Assembly: GCA_009829735.1 (NCBI GenBank)
Contig: CM020618.1
Span: 31,782,894-31,846,893, forward strand
Source of the DNA: Pyropia yezoensis
Taxonomy: Eukaryota; Rhodophyta; Bangiophyceae; Bangiales; Bangiaceae
Length of the DNA: 64,000 nt
Reading direction: 5' to 3'
Made by a program: the position numbers and the translations under genes. This document shows positions 35,124 through 45,030 of this stretch, in pieces. The first letter of the stretch is position 1; each line of letters opens with the position of its first letter. Below the pieces are notes generated by a model, which saw only the letters and a program-made list of their open reading frames with translations, searched no databases and was not told the DNA's origin.

Positions 35124-36545
35124 TCCGCCGCCGCTGTTTCTGGAGCTGCAGCTGCGGTCGCCAAGGGGGCGGCCCCATCGGGCGGTCAGGCGGCGGCGCC
35201 GCCGCACCCGCACCCGCACCCGCACCCCCCGCCGCCACCGCCGCACCCGCCTGCGTTGCCCGCCCGCCTCGACGCGGTCGCCGCCTTTTTCGCCCGCACC
35301 CCCGCGCTGGCCGAGGTGGAGCTCGTCGACAGCCCCCCCCCCGGGGGGTGGCGTGCCCCTTCCGGCGGGTGGCTCCCCCCCGGCGGCGGGGAGACCCCAG
35401 GGACCACGTTTGGCAACGGCAACGGCAACGGCGATGGCAGTGGCGGCGGCGCCGTGGCGCCCCCCCCCCCCACGGCGCCACCCGGCGTCCCTGTCGTCAC
35501 GGCGGCGGCGGCGTCGGCGGCGGCGGCGGCGGTGGGGGCCAACGGGCGGTGTCGGGGGCGCCCCCGCCCCCCCCCCCCGCCGTGTGCGGTCCCACCCGCG
35601 CAGCGGGCGGCGGTGTGGCGGGCGGTGGGCGCGGTGGTGGGCGGCAGGGTGGCCCGCCTGTCGGTGCTGACGCTGGATGGCGCCGCCGCCGCAGCGCTGG
35701 GCGGCTGGCCGACGGCCGTGCCGCCGGGCGTGCCGCTGCGGCGGCTGGTGCTCCGCCGCGTCCCCGCGGCCGTTGTCGGCGACGGCGACTGCCTGGCAGC
35801 CTCCCTGTCGCGGGTGGCGCCCCGGCTGGTGGACCTGAGCCTGTCGCTCGCGGGCGTGTGGCCGGCGGGGTCGGTGGCGGCGCTCTTCCGGCACGCCACC
35901 CCGCTCCCGGCCCTCACCGACCTGGCCCTGTCGCTGGGCGTGGCAGACGTTTTGGACGGGGAGCTGGCCGCGGCGGTCGCCGCGGCGGCGCCGGCGGTGC
36001 GGCGGCTGGCCGTTGCGGGGGACGTGCGCAGTGGCTGGGGGGCGCCGCTGGCTGTGGGGGGGGGGGGGGGGGGGGGGGGGGGGCCGCGGCTCCCGGCGCT
36101 GGCAGACCTCTCCCTCGCCGTCACGGACACGGACGGGGGGGGGGCGGCGGGGGAGGACCTGGCGGCGGCGCTGGCCGGCCGCCGGCTGGCCCGCCTGTCC
36201 CTGGCCGTCACGGAGGGGAGCGACGACGACAGCAGCGACGAGGACGACGGCATGGGGGGCTTTGATGGCGGTAGTGCCGGCGCCCTTCCCGGCAGCGGCT
36301 TGCACGGCAGCTTCAGCGTCATGGACGACGACGGCGGCCCCGACGGCGGCAGCGGTGGCGGCGGCGGCGGCGGCTGGGGGTGGGGCGTCCTCGGCATGGC
36401 CGCGGCGGTCGGCACGGCCGCGGCGCTGCCGGCGGCGCTGCTCCTCGGCGGCACCCGCGTGCCGGCCGCCGACCTGCGGCGCCTCCTGGCCGCCCCCGAC
36501 CCACGGGCGGCGGCGGCGCTCACCCGCCTGTCGCTGCGCCTGCGG

Positions 36546-36613
<68 letters not shown>

Positions 36614-37477
36614 GGCGGCGGGGGTGGGGGTGCTGAGCGCCCTCGGCCCGCTGCCCGCCCTGGCGCACCTGTCGTTGGTGGTGGAGGTGGGCGCCCCCGG
36701 GCGGGCGCACCCCGCCGGCGGGAGGGGGGGGGGGTGGGCGCCCCGCCCGTGGGGGGGGCTCCCGGCGCTGACGCGGGTGGAGGTGACCGCCACCGCCACC
36801 GCCGCCGCCGCCGCCACTGTCCGGTGGGAGTGTGGGTGTGGGGGCGGCAACGGGGGGGGGGGCGGTGGTGGTGGCGGCGGCACCGAGGGCCATCTGGGCG
36901 CTGGGCGCTGGCAGTCAGAGACGGCCGCCGCGCCGGGCTCGGCGGCGGCGGGAATGGCAGCGGCGGCGGCGGCGGCCGTGAGTGCGGGTGCGGGTGCGGG
37001 TGCAGCGGCGGCGGCGACGGCGGCGGCGGCGGCGGCGGCGGCGGGGCTGCCCGGCTCGCCGCCGCTGGTCGGGTGGCTCCTCGCCTCCCTCGGCGCCTCC
37101 CCCTGCCGCGCGTCCGTCGCGCACCTGTCCGTGTCGGGGGACCTGCCGCTGCCCGGCGTGCCCGCCGCGGGCTTTGCCCCCGCCGCCGCCGCCCTCCCCG
37201 CCCTCTGCCGGCTGGCCGTGTCGGCCCGCCCCGAGGTGTGGGTGCCGGCCGCCGCGGGGCGCGGGGGGGGACGCGGCGGCGGCGGCTGCTGCTGCTGGAC
37301 CAGAGGAGGTGCGGCGGGGGGGGGGAGGGGGGGCGGGGGGGCTGGGGGGGCGGGGGGGGGGGGGGGGTCCTGGTGCCCATCACCGTTGCCGACCGCGCGC
37401 GGCTGCGGGGGGAGCTCGCGGCGGCATTGCCGGGGGTGGCCACGTCCATGCGCTTCTCCTACTCGCGCCATGAATAG
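34619..37477 (+). CDS. F-box / leucine-rich-repeat-like protein (frame interrupted at homopolymers)
   Basis: F-box proteins usually link a substrate to Skp1-cullin ubiquitin ligases. The motif LLDLPDDVLRVVAARLFAER lies at about 34906-34965, followed by WRLGHGAIEWV. Downstream come Leu-rich segments of LRR type: LSVLTLDG, LRRLVLRRVPAA, LVDLSLSLAGVW, LTDLALSLGVAD, LADLSLAVTDTD, LARLSLAVTEG, LAHLSLVVEVG, VAHLSVSGDLPL and LCRLAVSARPEV. An acidic insert (DDDSSDEDD) and long Gly/Ala runs split the repeats. The main frame has no ATG before the F-box. ATG 34619 lies in another phase, with poly-C runs between, so the start is uncertain. Near 37262 a G run separates the LRR frame from the likely C-terminus (LPGVATSMRFSYSRHE, stop at 37477). 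Homopolymer errors or real shifts are both possible. Confidence 0.6.
36545..36615 (+). repeat. GGC triplet repeat (poly-Gly)
   Basis: More than 20 GGC units in a row inside the F-box/LRR gene, encoding poly-Gly in the coding frame. Confidence 0.9.
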
Positions 37478-38789
37478 GGGTGTGTGGGGGGGGGGGGGGG
37501 GGGGGGGGGGGAGGGGAGGTGGGGTTAGCGACGCAGAAACAAGTACGAGAGCCACGGTGCCACGGCCCTGTGCTGCTCACTACCGCGGATCGGGCGGCGA
37601 TTGCTGGGTGGGGGGGGAAGGGCAAGGCGAGAGAGGTCCAGTGCTGGTGTCCCGTCCAGTCTGTGCCCCGCCCGCCAACGCGTCGGTGCCGGCTGGCGGG
37701 GGGGGGGGGGGGGGGGTGGCCAGCGCGCTTGCTGTGGCGCTGTCTGCGCACCGCCGCCGGTGTGGCCAAACCGCCCTGACAGCGGCGGTGTGGGAGGGCT
37801 GGGAGCCGCGCCGCGCCGCGGGGAGGCACAGTAGGTACTCGCAAGCCGGGTGCGCACACGCGCGCGGCTCACGGGAGCTGCGCGCCGCCCCGTCATCGAC
37901 GGGTGGGGCACGCCCATCCGTTGGGGGGGGTGTGACACGGCCGTGCGGCAGGTGCGGGGCGGGTGGGGGGGCCGCTTGGCGACGGCCGCGGCACCAGCCC
38001 CCGCTGCACAATCGGTTGCTTGCCCCACCGCGGCCGCACACGGCTCGGGGATCAACCCCCCCCCCCCTTGGCGAACCTGGGGCGAAGTCGCCAGCCCCCA
38101 GACGGCCAAGCAGGGAGGGGAGAAAGTGCGGCGTTTGCCAGCTGGCCCCGGCTGTCGGGCCCGACGGGCGGCCCGCCGCGCACGCGCGGGTCGGGGGAAC
38201 ACAGCAAGGTCCCCCGTGGCGACCGTCAGGCGCAGGATGACTTGGGACCACGCGGCCGGGGGGGTGACGCCAAGGATGCGGCTCCCACGGTTGGGCTGGG
38301 GAGAGGGTCTCCTCCACGCACGGCGACGCCTGGTGGGGGTCCCCGTCCACCCCCTCCTCCCTGCAGTGGTGTGGCCAGAGTGTACGGTGTCGGGATTTCC
38401 ATTGCGCTTTCCTCCCACCCCACGCCTCCCCCCACCTCCCCTGCCCCCCGTCTCTCATCCTTTTCGCGTGCCTGTCGGTGGCGTCAGCCTCGTCCGTCAC
38501 TCTCCGTGGGGTGGGGGGGTGAGGGCGCCGACCGTCTCCCATCTCCCCCCCCCGCCCACCCGCTCTTCCAGACGGGCGGCGGCGCTGGCTGGGCTAGCTC
38601 CGTGCGCCTGACGTTTGCAAACCAAACGGTGGCCAAGCCTCCACACCCCTCCTCTCCCCGTGCTCCCCCTCCCCCTACCTGTCTGGTTGTCTTGGTTCGT
38701 CTTGGCAGCGGCGCATCCCCATTCTCTCCAATCCACCCCCCCCTTCTGTCCCTGTCCGTGACCGGGCCCTCCCGTCCAACCTCTCTGCC
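37478..38789. other. Intergenic between F-box/LRR and subtilase genes
   Basis: It opens with a G run (37486-37512). C-rich, pyrimidine-rich sequence (about 38400-38789) precedes the subtilase ATG and is a likely promoter/5' leader. I see no separate gene. Confidence 0.45.
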
Positions 38790-40349
38790 ATGGCGGCCTC
38801 TCCTCTCCGCGCTTGCCGAGTCGTCGCTGCGGCTGCCGCCGCGGTAGCCGCCGCCGCCGCCGTCACCACCACCACCGTTGCCGCTGCCACCGCCGCGGCC
38901 ACAGTGAGGACGGCAGCAGCGGCCACCTCCCCCTGGGACGCGGCAGACAGCCTTCAACCAACCATCCTGTCGCTGTCCACCGGCTGTGACGGCGGCTGTG
39001 TGCGGCGGGTCGCCGCCCGCCTAGCCGCCGGCGGCTGCCGCGGCGTGCGCCACCTGCGCAGCCTGCGGATGGTAACTGCTCGCTGCCCCTCTGACGGTGG
39101 GGGTGGCGCCGGCGGCGGGGATGGAACGACGGTGGCGGTGGGGCAGGGCGGGGGGGTTGCTGCCACCAGCCGCGACGCAGCGGCTGCTAGAGGGGGGGGG
39201 CGCTGGACGGCCATCCCGGGGGTGGACGCGTGGGCACCCGACGAGGGGGTGACCGCCGCCATCCCCGTGGGCGGGCTCGCCTGGCCCCCCACGGGAACGA
39301 CCGTCGGCGACGACTGCGACGACGGGGCCGCGGCCGCGGCGGCGGCCGCGGCTCCCACCTCGGAGGCGGCGGCGCCCTTTGTCCACCCCTACTTGTGGGG
39401 CCGCGACCGGATTAACCAGGCGACGCTTCCGCTGGACGCGCGCACGTCCACGACGCGGTGCTACCCCCGCGGCGGCGCGGGCGTCCACGTCTTCGTCGCC
39501 GACACGGGGTGCATGACGGCGCATGCGGAGTTCCGGCACCTCGTCGACGCCGGCCGGTTTGCCGTCCTCCCCGCCCCGGGGAGCGCCCACACGTCGGGGG
39601 AGGATGAGTCGGGCCACGGCACGCACGTGGCAGGCACCATTGCCGGGCGGGGCACGGGCGTGGCGCCGGGCGTGCGGCTGACGTGCGTCAAGGTGCTCAA
39701 CGGGACTGGCCACGGCACTATCACCGACGTGCTGTCCGCGCTGGACGTGGCGACCGGCTGGGCGGCCGGGAACCCAAACAGCCCCGTCCTCTTCTCCGCC
39801 TCCCTGTCTGGCAAACGCCCCGGCGGGATCCTCCCGATCGTGGTTGGCGGCGGCGGCGGCGGCGTTGCCGTCGACATGATGGCCACGGGGGCGACCGCCG
39901 CGGCGGCGGCCGGCGTCGTATTCGTTGCCGCCGCGGGCAACGACGGCGCCGACGCGTGTCGCTACACCCCCGCGTCAGACCCTCACGTGGTGGCGGTGGG
40001 GAGTACGGCCCGCACCGACGTGGCGGCGACCACCTCCAACCGGGGGCCGTGCGTGGACCTGGTCGCCCCCGGGGTGGGCATCCTCAGTGCGGACGCGCGG
40101 TCGGTCGACGGGCGCGTCCTGCTGTCTGGGACTTCGATGGCGGCACCACATGTGACGGGGCTGGCGGCGCTGCTCATGGCCGAGGGGGGGGGGCGCCGCC
40201 GCCTGTCTGCCGGCCAAGTGGTGGCCGGCCTCAGCGGGCCGGGGGGGGTGCGCGTGGGCGGCACGCCGCTTGCGTGGCTCGACCCGACAGCGTGTGAGGA
40301 GGCGGGGGGGGCGGGGGAGGCGGCCAAGGCGTCAACCGAAAACGACTAA
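38790..40349 (+). CDS. Secreted subtilisin-like serine protease (S8, proteinase K type)
   Basis: A single intact exon, ATG 38790 to TAA 40349, 519 residues. The N-terminus (MAASPLRACRVVAAAAAAVA) is a plausible signal peptide, so secretion or vacuolar delivery is likely. A Cys-containing region that may act as the propeptide follows, then LWGRDRINQATLPL, the usual start of mature proteinase K-like enzymes. The catalytic triad is complete: Asp238 (VADTG), His276 (GHGTHVAG) and Ser449 (SGTSMAAPH). Oxyanion Asn384 sits in AAAGNDG. A Gly/Val insert lies between the GK segment and AAAGN. The C-terminus is short, with no extra domain. It should be an active endopeptidase. Confidence 0.92.
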   Translation: MAASPLRACRVVAAAAAAVAAAAAVTTTTVAAATAAATVRTAAAATSPWDAADSLQPTILSLSTGCDGGCVRRVAARLAAGGCRGVRHLRSLRMVTARCPSDGGGGAGGGDGTTVAVGQGGGVAATSRDAAAARGGGRWTAIPGVDAWAPDEGVTAAIPVGGLAWPPTGTTVGDDCDDGAAAAAAAAAPTSEAAAPFVHPYLWGRDRINQATLPLDARTSTTRCYPRGGAGVHVFVADTGCMTAHAEFRHLVDAGRFAVLPAPGSAHTSGEDESGHGTHVAGTIAGRGTGVAPGVRLTCVKVLNGTGHGTITDVLSALDVATGWAAGNPNSPVLFSASLSGKRPGGILPIVVGGGGGGVAVDMMATGATAAAAAGVVFVAAAGNDGADACRYTPASDPHVVAVGSTARTDVAATTSNRGPCVDLVAPGVGILSADARSVDGRVLLSGTSMAAPHVTGLAALLMAEGGGRRRLSAGQVVAGLSGPGGVRVGGTPLAWLDPTACEEAGGAGEAAKASTEND

Positions 40350-40630
40350 CAAAGCGGCGGGGACGGCGCGTGGCTGGGGGAGGAAACACAGTCGACAGCG
40401 CCCACCATTTTTTTTCTTATTGTCTCCTGTGCGTGCGCGATGGTAGGTATTTCCGCTTGGCACGCCCCTGCGGGCCAAAACTGGTTGCGTCGGAGGGGGC
40501 AGCCCCGATGGACACAGTAGCCAGTCAGACCCCAGTAGGTGCCTGTTAGTATCTCTCTTGGACGTCTCTGTGCGCTCTTCCTGGTTACCAATCGGGGAGT
40601 GTCGCGTGCGGGGGGGGCGCGCGGCTGGAG

Positions 40631-42040
40631 TCACACCCCCACCGCCCGGCCGTTGCTCCCCTCCCCCCCGACTGGCACGCTCGCCGCTTCCACCTTTGCC
40701 ACCCAGGCGTTCAGCTCGGCGACAAACCAGTCGGGCGCCTCGAGCGGCAGCAGGTGTGCGCCGCCGGGCACCTCCCCCCCCTCTGCGCCCAGCCCACCCC
40801 GCACAAACTCTGCCGCCCGCCGCCAGTCGTCTGGGCCGCGGCGGCGACGGCGGCCGCCGCCCTCCCTGGCGTTCCCCCTCCCCTGAGGAGCCTCGGCGCC
40901 GGCGCCCACCCACACCGCCGCCGGCACGCGGCCTGATAGCTCGCTCAGCCGCCACACCGCCGGCACCTCTGGCCGCGCCTGCCACCGATCCCCAAACACC
41001 AGGTGGTACCCCGAGTAGTCGGCGAGCATGGCGGCCACCGCCGCGGCGGGCGCCCCCCCCGCGGCGACCGTCTCGGCCAGCGGCGGGCGGGACGCCCAGG
41101 CGGCCACCGCCGCGGGCACGTCCGCAAGGATGGCGGCCGTCTCGACGCGCGTGTGGGCGCCGCGGGACCACCCAAAGCCGTCAACCGAAGGGGAGAGGAG
41201 GAACAGGGAGGCCACCAGCGCGGGGGGGGTCGGCGCCGGCGCTGCCCCCGCGGGGGTGGCGAGTGTGGTGGCCGCGGCGGTGGCGGCAGCGTCCACGTCG
41301 ACGAGCGCCGCGTTGATGGCAACGGCACCCCCCGCGCCGACGCCAACCAGGTGCACCGGCCGGTGCGGCGACAGCGCCGTGGCCAGGGACCGCACGTCGG
41401 CAGCGTGCGTGTACGGCCGGTCCCGCGTCGGCAGCGATGACCGCCCGTGGCCGCGGAGGTCCACACGCCCGACGCGGACGCCGGTGGCGGCAAGCGGTGG
41501 CGGGAGCGCCCCTGCCCCCTCCGCCGCCGCCGCCCCCAAGCCGGGGAGGGCGTCGGCAAAGAGGCGGCCGTCGAGCATAAAGCCGTGGATGCACAGGATG
41601 AGGGGCGCGTCGGCGGGGCCCGCCACTTCATAGAAGAGGTGGCCCTCCTCGTCGGGGAGGGGGTGGAGCGCCGCACACGGGGAAAGGGGGGGGGGGAGGG
41701 CGCAGCCGCCCCGCCATGGGCGGGGCGCGCGGGGGAGGAGCGGGGACGCCGGTGGGCGTCGGGTCGTTGGCGACACGCGGCACCACGCGGCACCGCCGCC
41801 ACCGCCGCCACCGCCGCAGCCGCCGCCGCCGCCGCCGCCGCCGCCACCGCCGCCAAAGACGTTGCCGTTCCAGAGGAGAGGTAGGGGGGCGAGGAAGGCG
41901 GGTCGGCCTGCCGGACGTCGGCTGGCGGGGTCCCCCATGACACAAGCGGGAGACGGAAGGGAGGGGGGCGGGTGGTGGAGAGGTGCGGCGGGGCGCAAAC
42001 CCGTTGGCCACGGGGTAGCGGCTTGATGAACAGTTCCCAT
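40631..42040 (-). CDS. Alpha/beta-hydrolase-fold protein lacking the nucleophile serine
   Basis: The frame runs from ATG 42040 (MGTVHQAATPW) or ATG 41938 (MGDPASRRPAG) to the stop at 40631. Poly-Gly and Pro-rich leader sequence precedes the fold. Visible hydrolase features are LFYEVAG, LILCIHGFMLDGR (HG oxyanion strand), VGRVDLRGHGRSS, the nucleophile elbow HLVGVGAGGAVAINAA, and a C-terminal PGGAHLLPLEAPDWF with the expected catalytic His. The elbow normally reads G-x-S-x-G-G; here Gly stands at the Ser position, with codons GGC GTC GGC GCG GGG GGT. The protein is therefore likely non-catalytic, perhaps a receptor or scaffold, unless the assembly is wrong. The leader might be an organelle-targeting sequence. 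Confidence 0.78.
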   Translation of the reverse strand: MGTVHQAATPWPTGLRPAAPLHHPPPSLPSPACVMGDPASRRPAGRPAFLAPLPLLWNGNVFGGGGGGGGGGGGCGGGGGGGGAAWCRVSPTTRRPPASPLLPRAPRPWRGGCALPPPLSPCAALHPLPDEEGHLFYEVAGPADAPLILCIHGFMLDGRLFADALPGLGAAAAEGAGALPPPLAATGVRVGRVDLRGHGRSSLPTRDRPYTHAADVRSLATALSPHRPVHLVGVGAGGAVAINAALVDVDAAATAAATTLATPAGAAPAPTPPALVASLFLLSPSVDGFGWSRGAHTRVETAAILADVPAAVAAWASRPPLAETVAAGGAPAAAVAAMLADYSGYHLVFGDRWQARPEVPAVWRLSELSGRVPAAVWVGAGAEAPQGRGNAREGGGRRRRRGPDDWRRAAEFVRGGLGAEGGEVPGGAHLLPLEAPDWFVAELNAWVAKVEAASVPVGGEGSNGRAVGV

Positions 42041-42861
42041 CCGCAGCCGAAAGAAAGCCTTGGCAGCAGGGGGGGGAAGGGGGGGGGGAGGCAGCCAGCA
42101 GAGCCCACAGCGGGGGGAAGAGGTGCCGCAAGGTCGCGCGGTAGCGAGGATGACGCCGACGTCGACCGCGGTCTGACCCAATGGGGCACAGAGAGTTGGG
42201 AACGCCGCCTTACAAACTCATGGAATGTGTACAGCATGAGCTCCGCCAGTGGCACCCGACCCATCCGGAGCAAGCAAGTAAAGGACAATTCCTTCCACAT
42301 CCCCACATCACATGCCCATCCACGTGGCCACCTGCCCGTTGCGTGTCTGGCTGGGCGGATCCCCCTGACCAGGACTGGCCACAGCCCCCCCACCCCCGCG
42401 GCTGCACGCGGTAGCGCCCCCCCTGCACAGCTGTGGCTCGGCGGGTGTGCGGCGCCGCCCATTGGCCACCGACGCCACTCCATGCGCGCCCCTGGCCAAT
42501 GACAATGGGGAGGGCTGCGAAGCGTTGCCCCTCCAGGACGGGCCGCCGCCGCCCCACACGCACGGTGCGCGGCGCCGTGCGGGTTGAACCCCGCACGAGG
42601 GGGGGAGGGCAGGTCTGCGGTCGTGGTGGGGACAGCGTCGGCTGCGGCGCCGCCGACCCAGCCTCCGCCCTCCCCGCCTCCACCCAACACCCGCGGGCGC
42701 GACCGGCGTTGCTTCCTCCCAAAGCTGCCTGCCCCCACGAGCGGCTCTCGGACGGGTGCCAACGGTGGTGGTGGTCGGCGCCGCCACTCTTCCATCCCCC
42801 CCCGCGCCCCCTCCCTTGCTCCCCCCCCCCCTCTTCCTCTCCGCCCACCGCCGCGGCTGGC
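42041..42861. other. Divergent intergenic region
   Basis: It lies between the - strand hydrolase-like gene and the + strand Pro/Ala-rich ORF and probably holds both promoters. It has G runs at about 42070-42090. I see no gene. Confidence 0.4.
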
Positions 42862-45030
42862 ATGGCTCCCGCGGTCGGCCGCGGCTGCGGCGGCGGAGGC
42901 GGCGGCAGCGGCGGCCGCCGCCGACACCCCCTCCCCGCCGCCGCCGTCGCGGCGGCGGCCGCCATTGGCGCGGCGGCGGCGGCGGCGGCGCCACCCCCAC
43001 CGCCGCGGGTGGCCGCGGCGTCATGGTCGGCAGCTGCTGCTGCCGCCGCCGCCGCCGTCGGCCGTCGTCGGCCGCCGTCGGTCGCGGCGGCGGCAGGGCC
43101 GCCGTCGCAGACGCTGCCGCCGGCGCTGCTGCCGCCACCGGCCAAGCGGCGTCGCCGCCAGCCGAAGCCAGCCGTCGTGGTCGCCCCGCCGCCGCCTCCA
43201 CCGCCGCCGCCACGGGCGGTACCACCCTCACACCCCCCCCCCCCGCGGCCGTCGGCCCGCCGGGCGCCGGCCATTGCCCCCCGTGGCGCCATCCCGCCAC
43301 CGCCACCGACACCACGGCCGCCGCCGCCGCCGCCGCCCGCGGCGGCGGGGGGCACCCCCAACAGGTCGGCCGCCTGGACGCAGGCGATGGCGGTAGCCAT
43401 GGCGTCGGCGGTGGCAGCGTCGGCGGCGCGGCCGCCGCCGCCGCGGCCCCCATCGCCGCCGACTGCGGCGGCGGTGCCACGGCCGTCAGCTCTGCCTCCC
43501 GCCTGGGCGTCGTGGGCCAGGGCAGCGTGGGCCTCTTCCGCCGGGCCCCTGCCACTGTCGTTGCCGGTACCGCTCTCGGTGCCAATGTCGATGCCGCTGC
43601 CGCTGTCGCTGCCGCTGCCGATGCCGATGTTGATGCCACCGCCGCTGCCGCCGCGGGCGCCGCCCCCACCTCCGCCGCGGGCCCCGCTTCCCCCACCCCT
43701 CTCGTCCCTGCCGCCGCCGCCGCCCCCCGCCGAGTACGTGCCGGTGCCACGGCCGGCGCGCAGGCGACGGCGGCGGCGGCAGGTAATCGTCCCTCCCGTC
43801 GTGCCGGCGGCCGCAGCAGCGGCGACGGCTGCGGAGGCAGTGGGTACTTCGGCGGCAGGCATGGCGGGCACGGTGGGCACGGTGAGTGCGGCAGCAGCCT
43901 GTGTGGCCGCCGCGTCCGCACCCGCGACGCCCGTCGCGGCCGCTGCGCCACACGTGGCCGACACGCCACGCGTGGCTGCCGGCGGGACGGCGGACCAACC
44001 GCCCAAAGGCGGACGAGGCAGCAAGCGGCGGGCGTGCTCTGTGCCGTCGGCGGACGGCGGCGACGGTGGCTATGACGACAGTGGTGGTGGTGGTGTGACT
44101 GGTGGGGGCGATGGCGATGGCGCGGGGGGGCATGGGGATATCAGTGGTGTGGCAGCCCCCAGACGTGCCGCTGGCGTAGCTTCTACACCAGCCGCCCCCA
44201 AACCGGCCTCTGCTTTGACCCCTATGGCCGTCGCCTCTTCACCGGCCGCTGCTGCGACTCTCTCGGCCGCCGCCCCCGAACTGGCTTCTGCTGCAGCGGC
44301 TCCTACTGCCGCCGCCACCGCACTGGTTGCCGCTGCGGCTCCCACTGCCGCCGCCGCCGCACTGGCCGCCGCTGCGGCTCCCACTGTCGCCGCCCCTAAG
44401 CCGGCCACAGTTGTGACTCCTACTGCCGCCGCACCTAAATTGGCCGCCGCTGCCGTCCCTGCTGCTGCTACCGCCGCCGCTTCCCCGACCGCCCGTGGGC
44501 ACCCGGCCGTGGCGGCCGCCCCTGTCGTTGTGGGTGTTCCAGACGTACTGCCCCTGGCGGGCGGTGGGCCAACCCCGCCGCCGCCGTCCACGCCAGGCTC
44601 GTCGGTCAGCTCCGAGGCTTCGGCACGTGGGGGGGCTGGGGGGCGAGGCGGGACCCACAAGGACCCCCGTTTGCGCATGCCCGCCCCACCGTCACCACCT
44701 CCGCCGCCACAGCTGTCGTCGCTGCAACTGCCGTCGCTGCCGCCGCCATTGGCAGTGGCGGGGGTGACGGCGGCGGCGGCCGCCCCTCGGCCGGCTGGCG
44801 CTGCGGTGGGTGTGTGTGGCGGGGGCGGGTCGCCGTCGCGCCTGCCATCGCGTCTGTTGATATCTTCTCCTTCCGCATTGCCCTTCGCGGCATCGTCGAC
44901 GGCGGTGGCGGCGACGACGACGGCGACGGCGGTGTCGGGGAGCGGGCTCCTCCCTGCGGGCGCGAGTGTGTGGGAGACGCCCCTCCACGCTTTTTGCGCT
45001 ATCGTCCTGGCTGCCGAGTGCCAGCGGTGA
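42862..45030 (+). CDS. Pro/Ala-rich low-complexity protein, hypothetical
   Basis: ATG 42862 (MAPAVGRGCGGGGGGSGG) to the stop at 45030, 722 residues. Composition is Ala, Pro, Gly and Ser. There is a basic patch (ARRRRRRRQVIV), an acidic/Gly segment, and an imperfect internal repeat of AAAPTAAA-type units (about 44270-44480) in which PTAAA and PKPA recur. No domain is visible. The length is helped by base composition, since other frames are also open, so coding status is uncertain. The ordered repeat and the basic patch slightly favour a real, possibly nuclear or cell-wall protein. Confidence 0.4.
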   Translation: MAPAVGRGCGGGGGGSGGRRRHPLPAAAVAAAAAIGAAAAAAAPPPPPRVAAASWSAAAAAAAAAVGRRRPPSVAAAAGPPSQTLPPALLPPPAKRRRRQPKPAVVVAPPPPPPPPPRAVPPSHPPPPRPSARRAPAIAPRGAIPPPPPTPRPPPPPPPAAAGGTPNRSAAWTQAMAVAMASAVAASAARPPPPRPPSPPTAAAVPRPSALPPAWASWARAAWASSAGPLPLSLPVPLSVPMSMPLPLSLPLPMPMLMPPPLPPRAPPPPPPRAPLPPPLSSLPPPPPPAEYVPVPRPARRRRRRRQVIVPPVVPAAAAAATAAEAVGTSAAGMAGTVGTVSAAAACVAAASAPATPVAAAAPHVADTPRVAAGGTADQPPKGGRGSKRRACSVPSADGGDGGYDDSGGGGVTGGGDGDGAGGHGDISGVAAPRRAAGVASTPAAPKPASALTPMAVASSPAAAATLSAAAPELASAAAAPTAAATALVAAAAPTAAAAALAAAAAPTVAAPKPATVVTPTAAAPKLAAAAVPAAATAAASPTARGHPAVAAAPVVVGVPDVLPLAGGGPTPPPPSTPGSSVSSEASARGGAGGRGGTHKDPRLRMPAPPSPPPPPQLSSLQLPSLPPPLAVAGVTAAAAAPRPAGAAVGVCGGGGSPSRLPSRLLISSPSALPFAASSTAVAATTTATAVSGSGLLPAGASVWETPLHAFCAIVLAAECQR

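Noticed and set aside
34683-37555. Very long - strand open frames opposite the F-box/LRR gene
   Set aside because: They are Pro/Arg/Ala composition shadows of GC-rich + strand coding, with no motifs. The + strand has an F-box and leucine repeats.
40945-42927. 660-residue - strand open frame overlapping the hydrolase-like gene
   Set aside because: Same strand, other phase. It contains Arg/Pro-rich text where the chosen frame shows hydrolase motifs.
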